This document shows, piece by piece, positions 1 through 11,132 of a stretch of 35,000 bases of DNA. Position 1 is the first letter of the stretch; every line of letters begins with the position of its first letter. The notes under the pieces were generated by a model that saw only the letters and a program-made list of their open reading frames with translations, was not told where the DNA came from and ran no database searches. The DNA comes from Penaeus vannamei. Lineage: Eukaryota; Arthropoda; Malacostraca; Decapoda; Penaeidae. The position numbers and the translations under genes were made by a program. The stretch lies in assembly GCF_042767895.1 (NCBI RefSeq), contig NC_091571.1:30199955-30234954 (forward strand). Reading direction: 5' to 3'.

Positions 1-16
1 GCGTGCGTGCGTGCGT
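1..16. repeat. (GCGT)4 microsatellite at window edge
   Basis: Four uninterrupted GCGT units open the window, so the array probably extends beyond it to the left. The unit alternates purine and pyrimidine. Confidence 0.75.
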
Positions 17-284
17 ACTTGGAAACAAACAAAAACAAAGCTATATGTACAGTCATCGACTTCCCACATACAAAGACAACAGAGGAGAGAAAGAGAGAGA
101 GAGAGAATCCGAGAGACTGAGGTCGCCTTCCCGAGCCAGTCCCTCAACCAGCTCTTCCAAACAAATAACGTGTCCCAAAACGCTAACGTGTGTTTATCGG
201 TGTCATCTCCTCCAAACGTTCTCTGCCCCAAAAGCCTTCCGAGAAACAAGGAGCGAGGGCCCCAGAAGCCCATACTTCCCTTAG

Positions 285-372
285 GCCCCAGTCTTATGGA
301 GGAAGACTTTTGTTGAGGAGGGAGAGGCATCCCCACAAATCCTGTGATATTGCCCTGCCATTGTTAAGACTG
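285..372 (+). other. candidate internal exon, weak
   Basis: A pyrimidine-rich stretch ending CTTCCCTTAG precedes 88 bases that end at ACTG followed by the donor GTAAGG. Only one frame is open through it: 29 codons after one leading base, rich in Arg and Leu (PQSYGGRLLLRR at the start). The product is not recognised. The opposite strand also has an acceptor-like TACCCTTACCAG over the same end, which weakens the call. Confidence 0.12.
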
Positions 373-394
373 GTAAGGGTAGAATGGTGATCGG

Positions 395-600
395 GGAAGG
401 GGGGGGGGGTTGAAGGTGAGAAGGGAAGGTTAAAGGGTAAAGAGACAGCGGTAGGAGAGGAAAGGGAAAAGAGAATGGTGGTGGCTACGAAGGATGGGGA
501 GAGGTGGATAAATGGAGAGGAAAGCGAAGATGAGGGAGAAGGGAGGAGGGAGGAGGCGGAGGAGGAGGAGAGGTGGAGGAAGCAGAGGAGGAAACGGTAT
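395..600. repeat. purine-rich low-complexity tract
   Basis: A run of eleven G at 399-409 is followed by G/A-rich DNA that becomes imperfect GGA/GAA triplets at 530-590. Open frames here encode Glu/Arg-rich strings and look like artefacts of composition. Confidence 0.75.
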
Positions 601-1959
601 CTCGTTTCTCTGGTAGAAAAAGAAATTGTGTTTTACGAAAGGGGGAGAAATCTATTTGAAGGCCGATGGTGTAGCGGGCTTTCCATGCAGGTTCCGCCGG
701 GAGTCCCTTTGATGGTTCGTGTGTTTTGGGGAATGGAGTGAGGGGCGGGGCGAGAAGGTGGCGGCAACGGTTAGCTTGAAAGATGTAGCGGGTTCTGTGC
801 AGAATATTGATAGGGACCGAAAGTGCGCGCGTGTGCGTCGGTGTTTTCGTGGTGGCGACGCGGACGTAAAAAGTTGGCAATCGTATTTGCAGACGAAGGC
901 GGCCTTTCTGACAAGGCGAATCAAGTATCAATACCCCGGGATGGATTGGATGCATTGCCGTGTTATTGAATTATTCACGGTTCAGACTGCGTTCGAGGGG
1001 CGGCGTAGATAACGGAATTGAGGGAGGAAAAAGGTTGTGCGCGGAGGCGACGCAACGAGATCTCGCCGCGACGGGGAAGCCTCAGCCTTGTCAACGGCGG
1101 CGCTTATTCACGCCGGGATTGAATTGCAAACTGGCATTGAGGGGAAGAGAGAGGGATAAGAAGAATGAATAGGAGACAGTGGGAAAGGGAATATCGCGAA
1201 GGAAAGGATTAAGTAGAGATTTGAAATCCTGATTATATTCACCGGTAAGTTTAGCAAAAATCGTTCGTATTTTTGGGGGGTTGTCAGATATCGGGCGCGC
1301 GTATCCTCGGGTAAGAGAATCTGTTTTCAACTGTCGGCGAAGGCAAAGGTATGGGTAAAAAATATCAAACCCCTGACGTCTGGAAATATGATGGGCCTAG
1401 CTCCCGGCAAAGGAAGAACTAACGAACCCTCTGTCGGAAGGAAGGAATGGCACGTGGTATCATTTCCTGCTGAGTACGATATTGATTATTTTTTATAGGA
1501 AGATCACACAACGCTTCTTATTCCTAGGAACTACAAAGAAGATAGGATATTAATCTCCCTTTACCCCGAGGAAACGCTCAAAATGATTTATCATGGTGAA
1601 GCGGAGTCGGCTTCAGTTACTGTGCTTCCATTATTATTATTATTTTTTTAATGCGGTCTCGCTTACTTTTCCTGTCTGATGTCATTAATTTCTCATTCAA
1701 CTTTCTCTCCCGCGTCTCCATTATACATCATGTTAATTTCCATTTTTCATTCTAAAAATTCCCATTGTTAGTTTCCAGTCTCTCGTAATTCTCTCCGGCC
1801 ATTTTCTCGTCTGCTTCTGATTCCCTTTTCATTTGCTTTTCCTCTTTTTATTCTCTATTATCCCTTTTTCATCGCCCCGTGTCCACCTATGTACTTGGCC
1901 GCCTTAAGTAGCATTTCGTCGAAGCCTTCCTTCTCTGCCTTATTGATTTTTTTTCGGAC
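601..1959. other. unique DNA, no gene seen
   Basis: The first half is fairly CpG-rich (730-1110). The second half is AT-rich, with a pyrimidine-rich stretch at 1640-1900. A consensus donor GTAAGT near 1245 has stops in all three frames just upstream, so I do not read an exon there. Confidence 0.4.
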
Positions 1960-2047
1960 GATGTTGCTTTTCTGGGATAGAAGGGGGAGGTGGGAAGGAG
2001 GGGGGGGCGAGGGTTAAGGGATGTTGCTTTTCTGGGATAGAAGGGGG
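1960..2047. repeat. 28-bp exact direct repeat, 60-bp period
   Basis: The 28 bases at 1960-1987 recur exactly at 2020-2047 (GATGTTGCTTTTCTGGGATA and eight further bases). The first copy is followed by G-rich DNA with an eight-G run. The perfect identity suggests a recent duplication, perhaps by slippage in the G-rich flank. Confidence 0.85.
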
Positions 2048-2394
2048 TTGAGGGGGTGAAGAGAGGGGGGGATGTAAAGGTGGAGGGAGGAGGGTCATTA
2101 TGGATACAATTCACCGTAAATTTTATTCTTCATTCCAGTTTCTTGAAACGTTTTTTTTTTCTCCCCCGGCGGTGCGTCGCTGATGACACGAGCACCTGCG
2201 TCGTCGGTGCGAGGGAAGGCGTGACTGGTTCCTCGTTATGCATTGTTGATCCGGCGTGTCTCGCGGGGATGGATTATTCCGTGTAAATGTCCCCGGGATG
2301 TCCCTTGTCGAGGCGGCGGTGACGGCCCTGTAATGAGTCTGACGGGGATGGATGTTGTTTCTGCCGCCGCGGCTGCCCAAGGCTGGATTTTCAG

Positions 2395-2592
2395 GGAGGA
2401 GGAGGAGGAGGAAAAGGAGGAGGGAGAGGCGGAGGAGGAGGTGGAGGTGTAGGAGGAAAAGGAGAAGGAGGTGGAAGAGGAGGAGGAAGAGAGGTGGAAG
2501 AGGAGGAGGAAAAGAAGGAGAAAGAGGAGGAAATGGAGGAGAAAGAGGGAGAGGAGGAGTGAATGGGTTGAAAAATGCTGAAGAAGAAGAAA
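2395..2592. repeat. (GGA)n purine tract
   Basis: About 200 bases of imperfect GGA/GGAA repeats, nearly pure purine on the plus strand. The mirror-like homopurine make-up could form triplex DNA. Reading frames give only Glu/Arg/Gly strings (plus) or Pro/Ser/Leu strings (minus). The GC-rich segment to its left (2160-2390) is open in several frames on both strands, so openness is uninformative there. Confidence 0.8.
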
Positions 2593-2739
2593 GGAGAATA
2601 TAAATTCGTTCTGAGTTGAGTGTGCAGGGTGGAATATTTATGATTTTGTTGTCGACTTGGAGTGTTTATATCTCCCAGCCATACGGAAAAGGGGAAAAAA
2701 CTACAATCAATATCTCGCTCTCTCTTCAACAATAGGAAC

Positions 2740-3260
2740 TCGTCGCTTGGCGCCGAAGTGAGCGAGGCAGATGCTCTCCTTCACCTCCAAATAACCTGGC
2801 TTTGTGTGACGGCGGTTTTCAGAAAAGTTTGCGCTCCGTTGCAAGTCATCTCGAAGTTACCGCTCATAACCTGAATTCCGTCCATCATCTTTTCCTCTTC
2901 TGGCCGGGAACCGCCTCGAAAAGTTACCGCCGGGATCGCGTTAGAAAGAAAGCCCGTCATTAGCGGAATGCTGAGAGTGTTTCCAAAACCCCTCCTAATG
3001 AGTCGCCGCCTTGGCCCTGATGGCACCGCGTCCCTTCCTCGGGGCGAACTTGGCGAACAGTTGCATGGACGCCCCCCCCCCATTCATGATTCGGAAAGGC
3101 GATAAGTGCGCAGGCGACACCTCATGTCGGCGTGGGAGAGCGGCCACGGCTGCCGGCGAGGTGCGGTCTGACATGCAAACTGTGATGAAACCGGGAAGGA
3201 CTATTTACCCGGCAGTCTCGCCGGCGCCCGCGTAGCCCGCCGGGAGATTGATCACTCACT
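2740..3260. other. GC/CpG-rich patch, no gene assigned
   Basis: Unique DNA, clearly richer in CpG than its surroundings, with a C10 run at 3072-3081. The 74-codon plus-strand frame (3011-3235) has no recognisable domain and no consensus GTAAG or GTGAG donor. It could be an unmethylated regulatory patch, but I see no motif that decides this. Confidence 0.35.
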
Positions 3261-3437
3261 TTGGCACCGTCTTTCTTTGCTCTGTTAAATACTCGAGTTA
3301 ATTAAAAATGGAGTCAAATTGCCTGTCAGCATTTCGCCTCGCCTCTCGCTCTCTGGAAGAAGGGGAAACTGTTTTCTCTTTCTTTTGCCTTTCTTAGCAT
3401 CGTTTTTTAATCCTTTTTTTCTTGCCTTTCTTTCCAG

Positions 3438-3588
3438 ACGTTTGGCTCGAAGTTCAAACACGCGAAAGCCAAAGCTCGATAATGTGGGGAGGGAAATATA
3501 TGGATGGCGGGGGATGCGGTGCAAGGGGCGCTCTCAGGAAGGCGGGAGGGATTTAGAGCCAGAAGTTTGGATGAAAGGATATAAATAA
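3438..3588 (+). other. candidate terminal coding exon
   Basis: Two pyrimidine tracts in series end in TTTCTTAG (3387) and CTTTCTTTCCAG (3437). The second is among the strongest acceptor-like signals here, with a TTAAT branch-like site upstream. After one leading base, a 49-codon frame runs to TAA at 3586-3588. It is hydrophilic and basic, not a simple repeat (begins RLARSSNTRKPKLDNVGR, ends EVWMKGYK). A second frame is also open for much of it. No AATAAA follows before the AT array at 3675, and no upstream exon with a matching donor was found. Family unknown. Confidence 0.22.
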
Positions 3589-3674
3589 GATCTGGATTAC
3601 GTAGGATGGTCTAATGTCGGCAGGAATTATGATGTAGGATCTTCCGCTCCTATGGCAAAGAGAAGTTTTGTCCA

Positions 3675-3916
<242 letters not shown>

Positions 3917-3968
3917 TGTAATACGTATCTTTATATATGTATTTATATAGATTTATATAATTCTAAAC

Positions 3969-3971
<3 letters not shown>

Positions 3972-4033
<62 letters not shown>

Positions 4034-4051
4034 GTGTCTGTGTGTGTGTGT
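3972..4051. repeat. (AT)30 array with degenerate (GT)n tail
   Basis: About 60 bases of pure AT followed by an imperfect TG run. It repeats the AT-then-GT layout of the array 60 bases upstream, so the two may descend from one array. Confidence 0.95.
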
Positions 4052-4109
4052 AGATATAAATATACAAATACAGATTATATGTACGTGTGTGTGTGCGTAC
4101 ATACGAGGA

Positions 4110-4460
4110 GAACTGCCATACCGAAGGCAGTGTCAAGGCGCCTGTCGATGAAGCGAGGGCGGCGCGGAGGAAAGGAACGGCCTCTCGGCGCGGTCTCCTC
4201 CTCGTCAGGGGTCGTCCCAAGCCCGCCCTCACGCATGGCCGAGGGGAAGTCTGCGCCTCGAATCGAGTCCCGTCGAGTCAATGGAGGAAATCGAAGGGGA
4301 AATGAGGACGGGAGTGTAGATTAGGGCTGCATTAACATCGGCGGGGAAGTGTACGTTCGCGCGTGTCGTTCATTTCGGTGTGGGGACGCGAGGCTGCTGC
4401 CGTTCGGATGAGGGGTTGACGATTGCTCTGGGAATTGTGGATTTAGGGGGCGGGGTGGAG
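4110..4460. other. CpG-rich patch between AT-rich flanks
   Basis: Unique DNA with many CpG steps directly after an AT/GT array. Short frames are open on both strands without convincing splice sites. No motif beyond composition. Confidence 0.35.
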
Positions 4461-4678
4461 AGGGATTATGGCTGGAGGTGAGAGGAGTATGACTGGTAAC
4501 GGTGGATGATTTGTTAACCGTGATTCTGTGCTGTACTCCATGCGTTTAAGGCGAAGGAAAAGAAGGACCCATTCCAAGACGCTGCCAATTTTTGTGCCTC
4601 GTATTTATTTTCTTCCTTCATTTGTTTAAGCACGAGAGGCTCGAACTATGCTCCTTGAGGCAGGAATAGCCACGTCCA

Positions 4679-4700
4679 CTGGCTCGAACAAACGAGCCAG
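4679..4700. repeat. perfect 8-bp stem, 6-base loop
   Basis: CTGGCTCG and CGAGCCAG are exact reverse complements separated by AACAAA. The minus-strand arm GTTCGAGCC also occurs about 43 bases away (4638-4646 region), so this may be a small dispersed motif and not an isolated hairpin. Confidence 0.6.
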
Positions 4701-4854
4701 CAATACCGGTTACTGCTAGGACTAAATTAAAGGTGATGCTCGAGGAACTAAGAGGGAAAACTGCAAGGGCCGCCAGGATGCTGCTGGGGCTCCTTGCGGC
4801 GGCGGAGGCGAAGGGGGGCAGAGAGGCAGGGAGGAAGGGGGGTGGGGGCAGACG

Positions 4855-4910
4855 GCCTTGTCACGAAGGGGAGAAGGAGGAGGAGGAGGAGGAGGAGGTG
4901 GTGGAGGAGA
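4855..4910. repeat. (GGA)n purine tract
   Basis: Imperfect G/A tract with about nine consecutive GGA triplets near 4876-4902. Composition only. Confidence 0.75.
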
Positions 4911-5019
4911 TAAGAACTTGGGCGAGGCCGCTTGTGTGTTTTGTTTGCCCGGGGTATAGCGATACGGTTCGGTTCGCTTCAACGAGGGTGGAAGTCGATA
5001 CAGTTCCTATCTGTTTATA

Positions 5020-6793
5020 GGTGAGGGTGGTTAGGGATCGATTTATCGTTTTATTTATTTTTAGAAGGGAGCAGATCTAATCTGGATGTCATTGTCAAAT
5101 CTCAAATTCCAATAATTGGACATAGCACATTTAATAATCAAAACTATTGTTTCAGTGATTACCTCCTCCCGAAAAAAGGTTATGCAATGGCTCACATTTA
5201 CTGATTGATTGGGTTCCTGGTTTGTCAGCAGGATCACGGGAAAAAGTTACCGATTGTGATGAAACCACATGGGCTCTGCCCCGGGGTCCGGTCGAATAGC
5301 TTTTCACTTCGAGGCTGATCCGCGTCTCAATCGAGGACGAAATTAAATGGTCCTTAGCGAGTGCGATCCCCGTTGCAGATAATGGGTTTCTTTGAGTTTC
5401 TTGGGAAAATCGTTTTTTTTTTTCTTAAATGGTGGTAGACTTAAGTTTGTGAAAAACGATTTCTCTGTGATTTTTTTCGGTAATTATTTTGATCGAATTT
5501 GGCCGGCGGGATCCCCCAATATACCAAGGAATTAAAGCTTGTGTTGAATTATCCGAACAATTTAACCCCGCGTCCGCCCCCGAAGAGCCGCGCAATATCA
5601 GAGCGTAACCGGCGTCCAAAGGATGGATTCAAGTGGCCTCGAGGAGTGAACGAGAGACATTTTCTTTGAGCGGCTCCTCAGGTCTTAGATTCCATTTGAA
5701 CTTCATATCGTGGGGCTCCGAAAGATGAAATTATATTAACCATCTCTGGGAAATTTTAATCATTATATTTTTTTCTTTACTTTCGCCACTTTCGCACGTT
5801 CAATTCATTACATATTCATCACATTTTTAATCATGATATAATAGGAAATTGCAATAACAGTTCGCCTACTGTTTGGGATTTTCTCATTTAACTGTCAGTC
5901 CATTTCGGCGAGCGAGCCAGCGCGCACGCACACGAACACGCACACATATATAAATGTATATATGTAGGTCTAAGTTTTCTGCGTGTTGTCGATAAGACAC
6001 AGGGAAAACTCGGCTTTAGCGTGCACATATCCAGTCCTTGTGTGAGGTATTATATCCTCCATTCTTATGCAAATTATCCTAATGTCAACATAATACGTTT
6101 GGACTTTTAAATTTCCTCCGGGCCTGACCTCCCAGCGAGTTTTTAATCCGCGGGTTTCTCTCGCGCCGCCTTCCCCGCCGCCGGGAGAGGGAAGCGACAG
6201 CGGAACAAGGAGAACGAAATTTTAAGAGGGCGCAGCGCTCTTGCCGGATGCTAAGTCTGTCAGCAATGGCGGTAAATATTTCTCAGGAGCTGCCCAATAT
6301 ATCCGTTGTGTGCGCCTGCTACTTGCGCTTACGTGGTGCGGTGTTTGTGTGTGTTTGTGGTTCGTGGGGAAGGGATGGGTGTAAAGAGGGAGGTATTTTT
6401 GGGAATTTCTTTTTTCGTGGGGGAGAAATCGGTGGTGGTAGTTGGGGTCGTATATTTAGTAAGAGGGGTGTCTTTTTGTTCTTTTTGTTTATTCATTTAT
6501 TTATTTACTTTTTTGGATTGTTTGGTTTTATTTGCATCCGTTGCGGTTGGTGTTTTTATTACGCCGTGAAGGCTCTTTAATTTTCTCTTTTATTCGTTCT
6601 GTCACTCGCATTTCCTCTCGTCTCCTTTTTATCTCATTCCTCAAATGGACTCTTTTAACTCCTCACTTTCCGCATCCCTTTTCTTATCTCTCCTTCAAGA
6701 ACGAAATAATTTTTTGAAATTAATTCTAGACTCTTCCTCGACTATTTCATCTCGGAAACAATCCTTAGAGCTACGACTCTTGGCGAAGGAAAA
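5020..6793. other. unique DNA, no gene seen
   Basis: AT-leaning DNA with small CpG-rich patches at 5270-5340, 5570-5640 and 6115-6260. A pyrimidine-rich stretch at 6580-6695 ends in an acceptor-like CTCCTTCAAG, but the only open frame after it runs into an AT repeat with no donor. I see no supported exon. Confidence 0.35.
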
Positions 6794-6811
6794 ATATATA
6801 TATATATATTA
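6794..6811. repeat. short (AT)n microsatellite
   Basis: About nine AT units in AT-rich unique DNA. Confidence 0.8.
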
Positions 6812-7217
6812 ATTTTTCATAACTGCAATATTAACGTCGGGATTTTTCCTACTTCTAAGGGATGGTTTTGCTTCATCCTAGTCCTTTCTTGGTTAAGGAA
6901 GAGGCTTTGGGAACAGATATCGGAATCTCCCATTAGGCTCGTATGGCAAGTGGGAACGTGATTATAAAACCGATGAACTGCACCCGCCAGACGCCAATAT
7001 GAAGCAAGGCGCGCAACAACTCACGTGTTTAATTAAACTGATTAACTGGATGCCGATGTTTCGTTGCCATTAATCTTGGCCGTGTTGGTTCCGGGGAGAC
7101 CATTTCCCTTTGTGTTTCATCTCGATTTGACACTTTCGCGGGGAAATAAATGCACATGGAGACGAATACGAAAAAGCCATTCGCTCTCTTTCTCTTTGGC
7201 ACTCTTGGTTTCATTAG

Positions 7218-7262
7218 GCCTAACCAAGCAAGGGGGAAGTGAATTTATCTCGTCAGAAATAG
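7218..7262 (+). other. candidate 45-nt cassette exon
   Basis: A pyrimidine-rich acceptor (CTCTTGGTTTCATTAG) and a donor (AATAG then GTGAGC) enclose 45 bases. Two frames contain stops. The third is open and gives LTKQGGSEFISSEI after two leading bases, with one base left over, so both introns would be phase 1. A length divisible by three with equal phases is typical of skippable cassette exons. If spliced to the acceptor-like TTCTGCAG ending at 7372, the frame would stop four codons later. No family recognised and no upstream partner found. Confidence 0.25.
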
Positions 7263-7446
7263 GTGAGCCTGCTTCCCCTCTCGCCGGCCCTCTGCGTCTA
7301 TCTCTTTCCCCTTCGCCTTCTTTGGCTCATGTTACTTATTTACTTATTGGGAGCATTATGGTGGATTCTGCAGGTTGTTTTGTGCTGTAGTTCCTTTGGT
7401 TAGAGGCCGTTGTGTTTGAGGAGGTTCTTAGTATTACACACTTAAA

Positions 7447-7535
7447 TGTGTATATATATCTTGTGTGTAAGTACGTGCGTGTTTATTTGTGTGTGTGTGT
7501 GTGTAAGCGTGTGCGTGTGCGTGTGTGTGTGTGTG
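7447..7535. repeat. degenerate TA/GT microsatellite
   Basis: A short TA run, then interrupted GT repeats with GCGT variants. The interruptions suggest an old, decaying array. Confidence 0.8.
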
Positions 7536-7680
7536 GTGTAGGTTTATTTGTATACATGTGTCCTTGCGCATTTGTAATATTCTTTTATTAGTTCTTGTTT
7601 ACTTCATTGAAAGCATTCATTTATCTTTCATCGGCGAACAATGGCCCGAGTGTACCTACCTCTCACTCACTTTACACAAG

Positions 7681-7749
7681 GTCGTCCCCGAGGCTCCGAG
7701 TCCATCGCAGATCCGCTACGTCGTCGTGGCTGCAGGAGACCGCAGCGTC
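7681..7749 (+). other. candidate exon in GC-rich patch, weak
   Basis: A CT-rich stretch ending TTACACAAG precedes 69 GC-rich bases that reach a GTAAGC donor. The open frame reads VVPEAPSPSQIRYVVVAAGD and continues a few residues. The start recalls the opening strand of fibronectin type III domains, but at this length that is only an impression. The acceptor lacks a strong pyrimidine tract. Confidence 0.12.
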
Positions 7750-8544
7750 GTAAGCGAGCCACGTAGCGCCGTCTTGTAGGTCTTCCTCGTTGTCGACCGG
7801 GCGGCCCTCGCTCTGTTGGATCACTTAAACCTTTTAGTAATGATCAAGGGGATTATCTTAATTGCATTATATTCTAGATAATACGTTATTTTTTTTATTT
7901 ACGAGTAGTTTTCTGTGAACTTTCTCTTGCGTACGAGTCCAAAAGGGAACGCTTGACCGTCCGAGGGATACAATAGCACATTTTGGACCTCTGTGACGTA
8001 CATCATCCTTTGTGTCTCCTTGTTACTTGAGGCACGAAATGATGAGTCTGTATGCCCCTGGACAAGAACTTTAATGCTGCATAAAGATACGGCGCTTTCC
8101 AAAATGAATATTTATGAGTGTTTTTTTCTTTACTTTTCTCTTCTATTCCGCATTGTCGCTATATGTATACGGGCGTTGCCTGTGTGTCTGGGTGCAGCCA
8201 TACTTGCACAGCCTCGACGGGGAATTCTCCGCAGGGATGAAAATGTCGAGCACGTTTCCAGCTTAAGAAAAAAACACACACTCGAGTGGGCGCTCAATTA
8301 GAAAAGAATATGAAAAAGGGCAGGAAGGAGAGGCGAGGCGAACCATACAAAGAAGCCGCCATTGTTGGGACGGAGCGTAGGTAGCGAATAGGACAAGTTC
8401 CAGGAAGGAATACTGGAAGCGGAGGAGGAGCAGATCGGCGGAAGAGTGAGGGGAAGGGAGCGGACGGCGGCCGGGGAAGGGACATGCTCAAATAAATATT
8501 TATAGAAATGTGTGTTTGTGTGTTTACATGCACATATACATTCA
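7750..8544. other. unique DNA, no gene seen
   Basis: Mixed composition, with a T/C-rich stretch at 8115-8150 and a purine-rich stretch at 8295-8480. No frame with supporting splice sites. Confidence 0.35.
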
Positions 8545-8640
8545 AGAATGCATACATACATACATACATTTATAAAAACAAACATATATATATATATAAA
8601 TAATTTATATATACAATTTATATATATATACACATACATA
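8545..8640. repeat. (CATA)n and AT-rich degenerate repeat
   Basis: Four to five CATA units followed by degenerate TATA-rich DNA leading into the CA array. Confidence 0.8.
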
Positions 8641-8647
8641 TAGATAA

Positions 8648-8791
<144 letters not shown>

Positions 8792-8849
8792 ACATATATA
8801 TATATTTATACAAACACAAAAATAGACACTCATACATGCATACATATAT

Positions 8850-9050
8850 GAGGGGGATGAGGGATGGGAGAGGGAGGGATAAGGGAAGGGAGGGTGAGAG
8901 AGGGAGGGATGAAGGGACGGAGTGTGAGAGGGAGAGGGAGCGAGGGAGGGAGGAGGGGAGGCAGCGTGAGAAAGGTAGGGAAGAGGGATGAGAGAGAGAC
9001 TGAGGGATGAAGGAAGGGAGTGCGAGAGGAGGAGGGAGCCCAACACGGCG
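8850..9050. repeat. GGGA-rich purine minisatellite, degenerate
   Basis: Plus-strand G/A tract with a diverged direct repeat of about 100-bp period: GGGATGAAGGGACGGAGTG near 8904 resembles GGGATGAAGGAAGGGAGTG near 9004. Many GGG runs make quadruplex formation plausible. Confidence 0.7.
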
Positions 9051-9690
9051 TGGGCAGGGAGTGTGGGAAGGCGGAGAGCGCAGCTGGCAAGTGCCGCAGG
9101 GAAATCAGCGCCGAGTACCACGCTCAACGCAAGAACATTATTCTCAATGCGATCCCGGTTCTCACTTGCCTATGATTGCGGCGACTTTGAGGTTCAAGGA
9201 CGCGGGAACGCAGGTGAAACGGGGGCGCGAGGAGAGAAGAAAGGGGCAGCTCAGGCGGCGCTGGAGAGGCGAGGGGTCGGGAGGGAGAGCGCGAGCAAGG
9301 GCGCCGCCAGACAAGTAAAAAGACTCGAAAGTTTGCGAATCGACTGGCTCCTTTATCCTCGCGGGTTGGCTGCACGTTCAGGCAAATCAGTCAAGAAGTT
9401 TGTCGCGGTTTTGGGTGGTTGTCACTCTGAACGAGGATCGGGGAGGCAAATTTAATAACTTCGGCCACGAATTACGCAACGGCGGGGCTAATATTGTGCA
9501 GAGTCAGAGGATGGCGCCGAGTGCAATAAGGCATCGGCGGTCGTGGGTCGTTTAATTACATGCGACGTTGCCGTTGGGAGGTTCCCGCGAGAAGCTAAAA
9601 AAAACTCGGTGGCCTAAGAATACAGTTGTTGTTTTTCCTTTCTTTCTTTATTCTGCTTATTCTTATGCAAGCGTGTGATTGCGGTAGTGG
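9051..9690. other. GC-rich then unique DNA, no gene assigned
   Basis: CpG-rich to about 9560, with plus-strand frames of about 100-155 codons that are Arg/Gly/Ala-rich and begin inside the purine tract. Donors such as GCAG then GTGAAA are weak. I attribute the openness to GC content. Confidence 0.35.
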
Positions 9691-9697
9691 ATTTTCA

Positions 9698-9824
9698 CGT
9701 CAGACACGTATTGCATAAAACTCATACCTGTGTACTGACGTAGGCGCAGGGCAGGCCCGACCGCTGTTATGCAGGCGCCGGTGTGGGGTATCGGCTGACG
9801 CCACGTGAATATAAAGTTACGTCA
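9698..9824. promoter_or_regulatory. cluster of bZIP half-sites with a CCACGTG box
   Basis: Four TGACG cores lie in 127 bases: CGTCA at 9698, TGACGTA at 9736, TGACG at 9796 and TTACGTCA at 9817-9824. The last is one base from a full cAMP-response element. Between the last two sits CCACGTG (9801-9807), an E-box that also contains the CCACG core used by XBP1/ATF6-type factors. TATAAAG follows at 9810-9816. The nearest arthropod initiator (TCAGT, 9852) is 44 bases from the TATA, further than the usual spacing of about 30, so no start site is claimed. Confidence 0.3.
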
Positions 9825-9952
9825 GCGCGATGAGAATAACTTGCGTTGGGTTCAGTGTGATTCAGGTTCATCTGCGCTGGGAGGAATCTTCTTTTCTCAT
9901 CTCTGATTTAGCATTCGAAAAGCACAATTAAGAGAGAGTGGTAATCGAGGAG

Positions 9953-9962
9953 TATATATAAG
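9953..9962 (+). promoter_or_regulatory. TATA-box-like sequence
   Basis: TATATATAAG in otherwise non-AT DNA, 130 bases beyond the bZIP cluster and just before a CpG-rich stretch (10040-10170). No initiator motif is visible 25-35 bases downstream. The first ATG (10047) opens only a 13-codon frame ending at 10088, so a conventional coding gene is not implied. Confidence 0.25.
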
Positions 9963-10211
9963 GCGTACTGGAAAGGAAGGGTGGTAGAGCGAGAGAGGGA
10001 GAAGAGCAAGAGGCGAAGGGGGAAAGTATTTTCACATCGAGTTTGCATGTACAAGCGACCCGCGTCACCGCACGGGCTGTATGCATAACGAGGCGGGTGC
10101 GAGCGACGGCCGTGTCGCGCCCGCGGGCTCCGTCATCAGCGCGGCTGCACGAGGGGCATGTTGACAGTGACGGATAATGCCTAAGAGGAACGGCTCTACA
10201 GTCTGTATATA

Positions 10212-10964
<753 letters not shown>

Positions 10965-11132
10965 TATATATACATACATACATACATATCCTTGTACGTT
11001 TTACATTATATATTATTCTCTCTCACTCAGTCACTCACTCTATATATGTATGTGAGTGTGTGTATAAACTGTGTATGATTTTTTTTCTCTTTGTCCATTA
11101 TAAAAAGCGTTCGCAAAGTTCACGTGAATTAA

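Noticed and set aside
1240..1330. Consensus donors GTAAGT (1245) and GTAAGA (about 1311)
   Set aside because: All frames upstream of the first are stopped, and the second has no plausible acceptor.
2160..2392. Long open frames on both strands in a GC-rich segment
   Set aside because: Several overlapping frames on both strands stay open, so openness carries no information, and no consensus donor was seen.
4620..4740. Two GTTCGAGCC copies on the minus strand, resembling a tRNA/SINE B box
   Set aside because: No A box at the right distance and no cloverleaf can be drawn.
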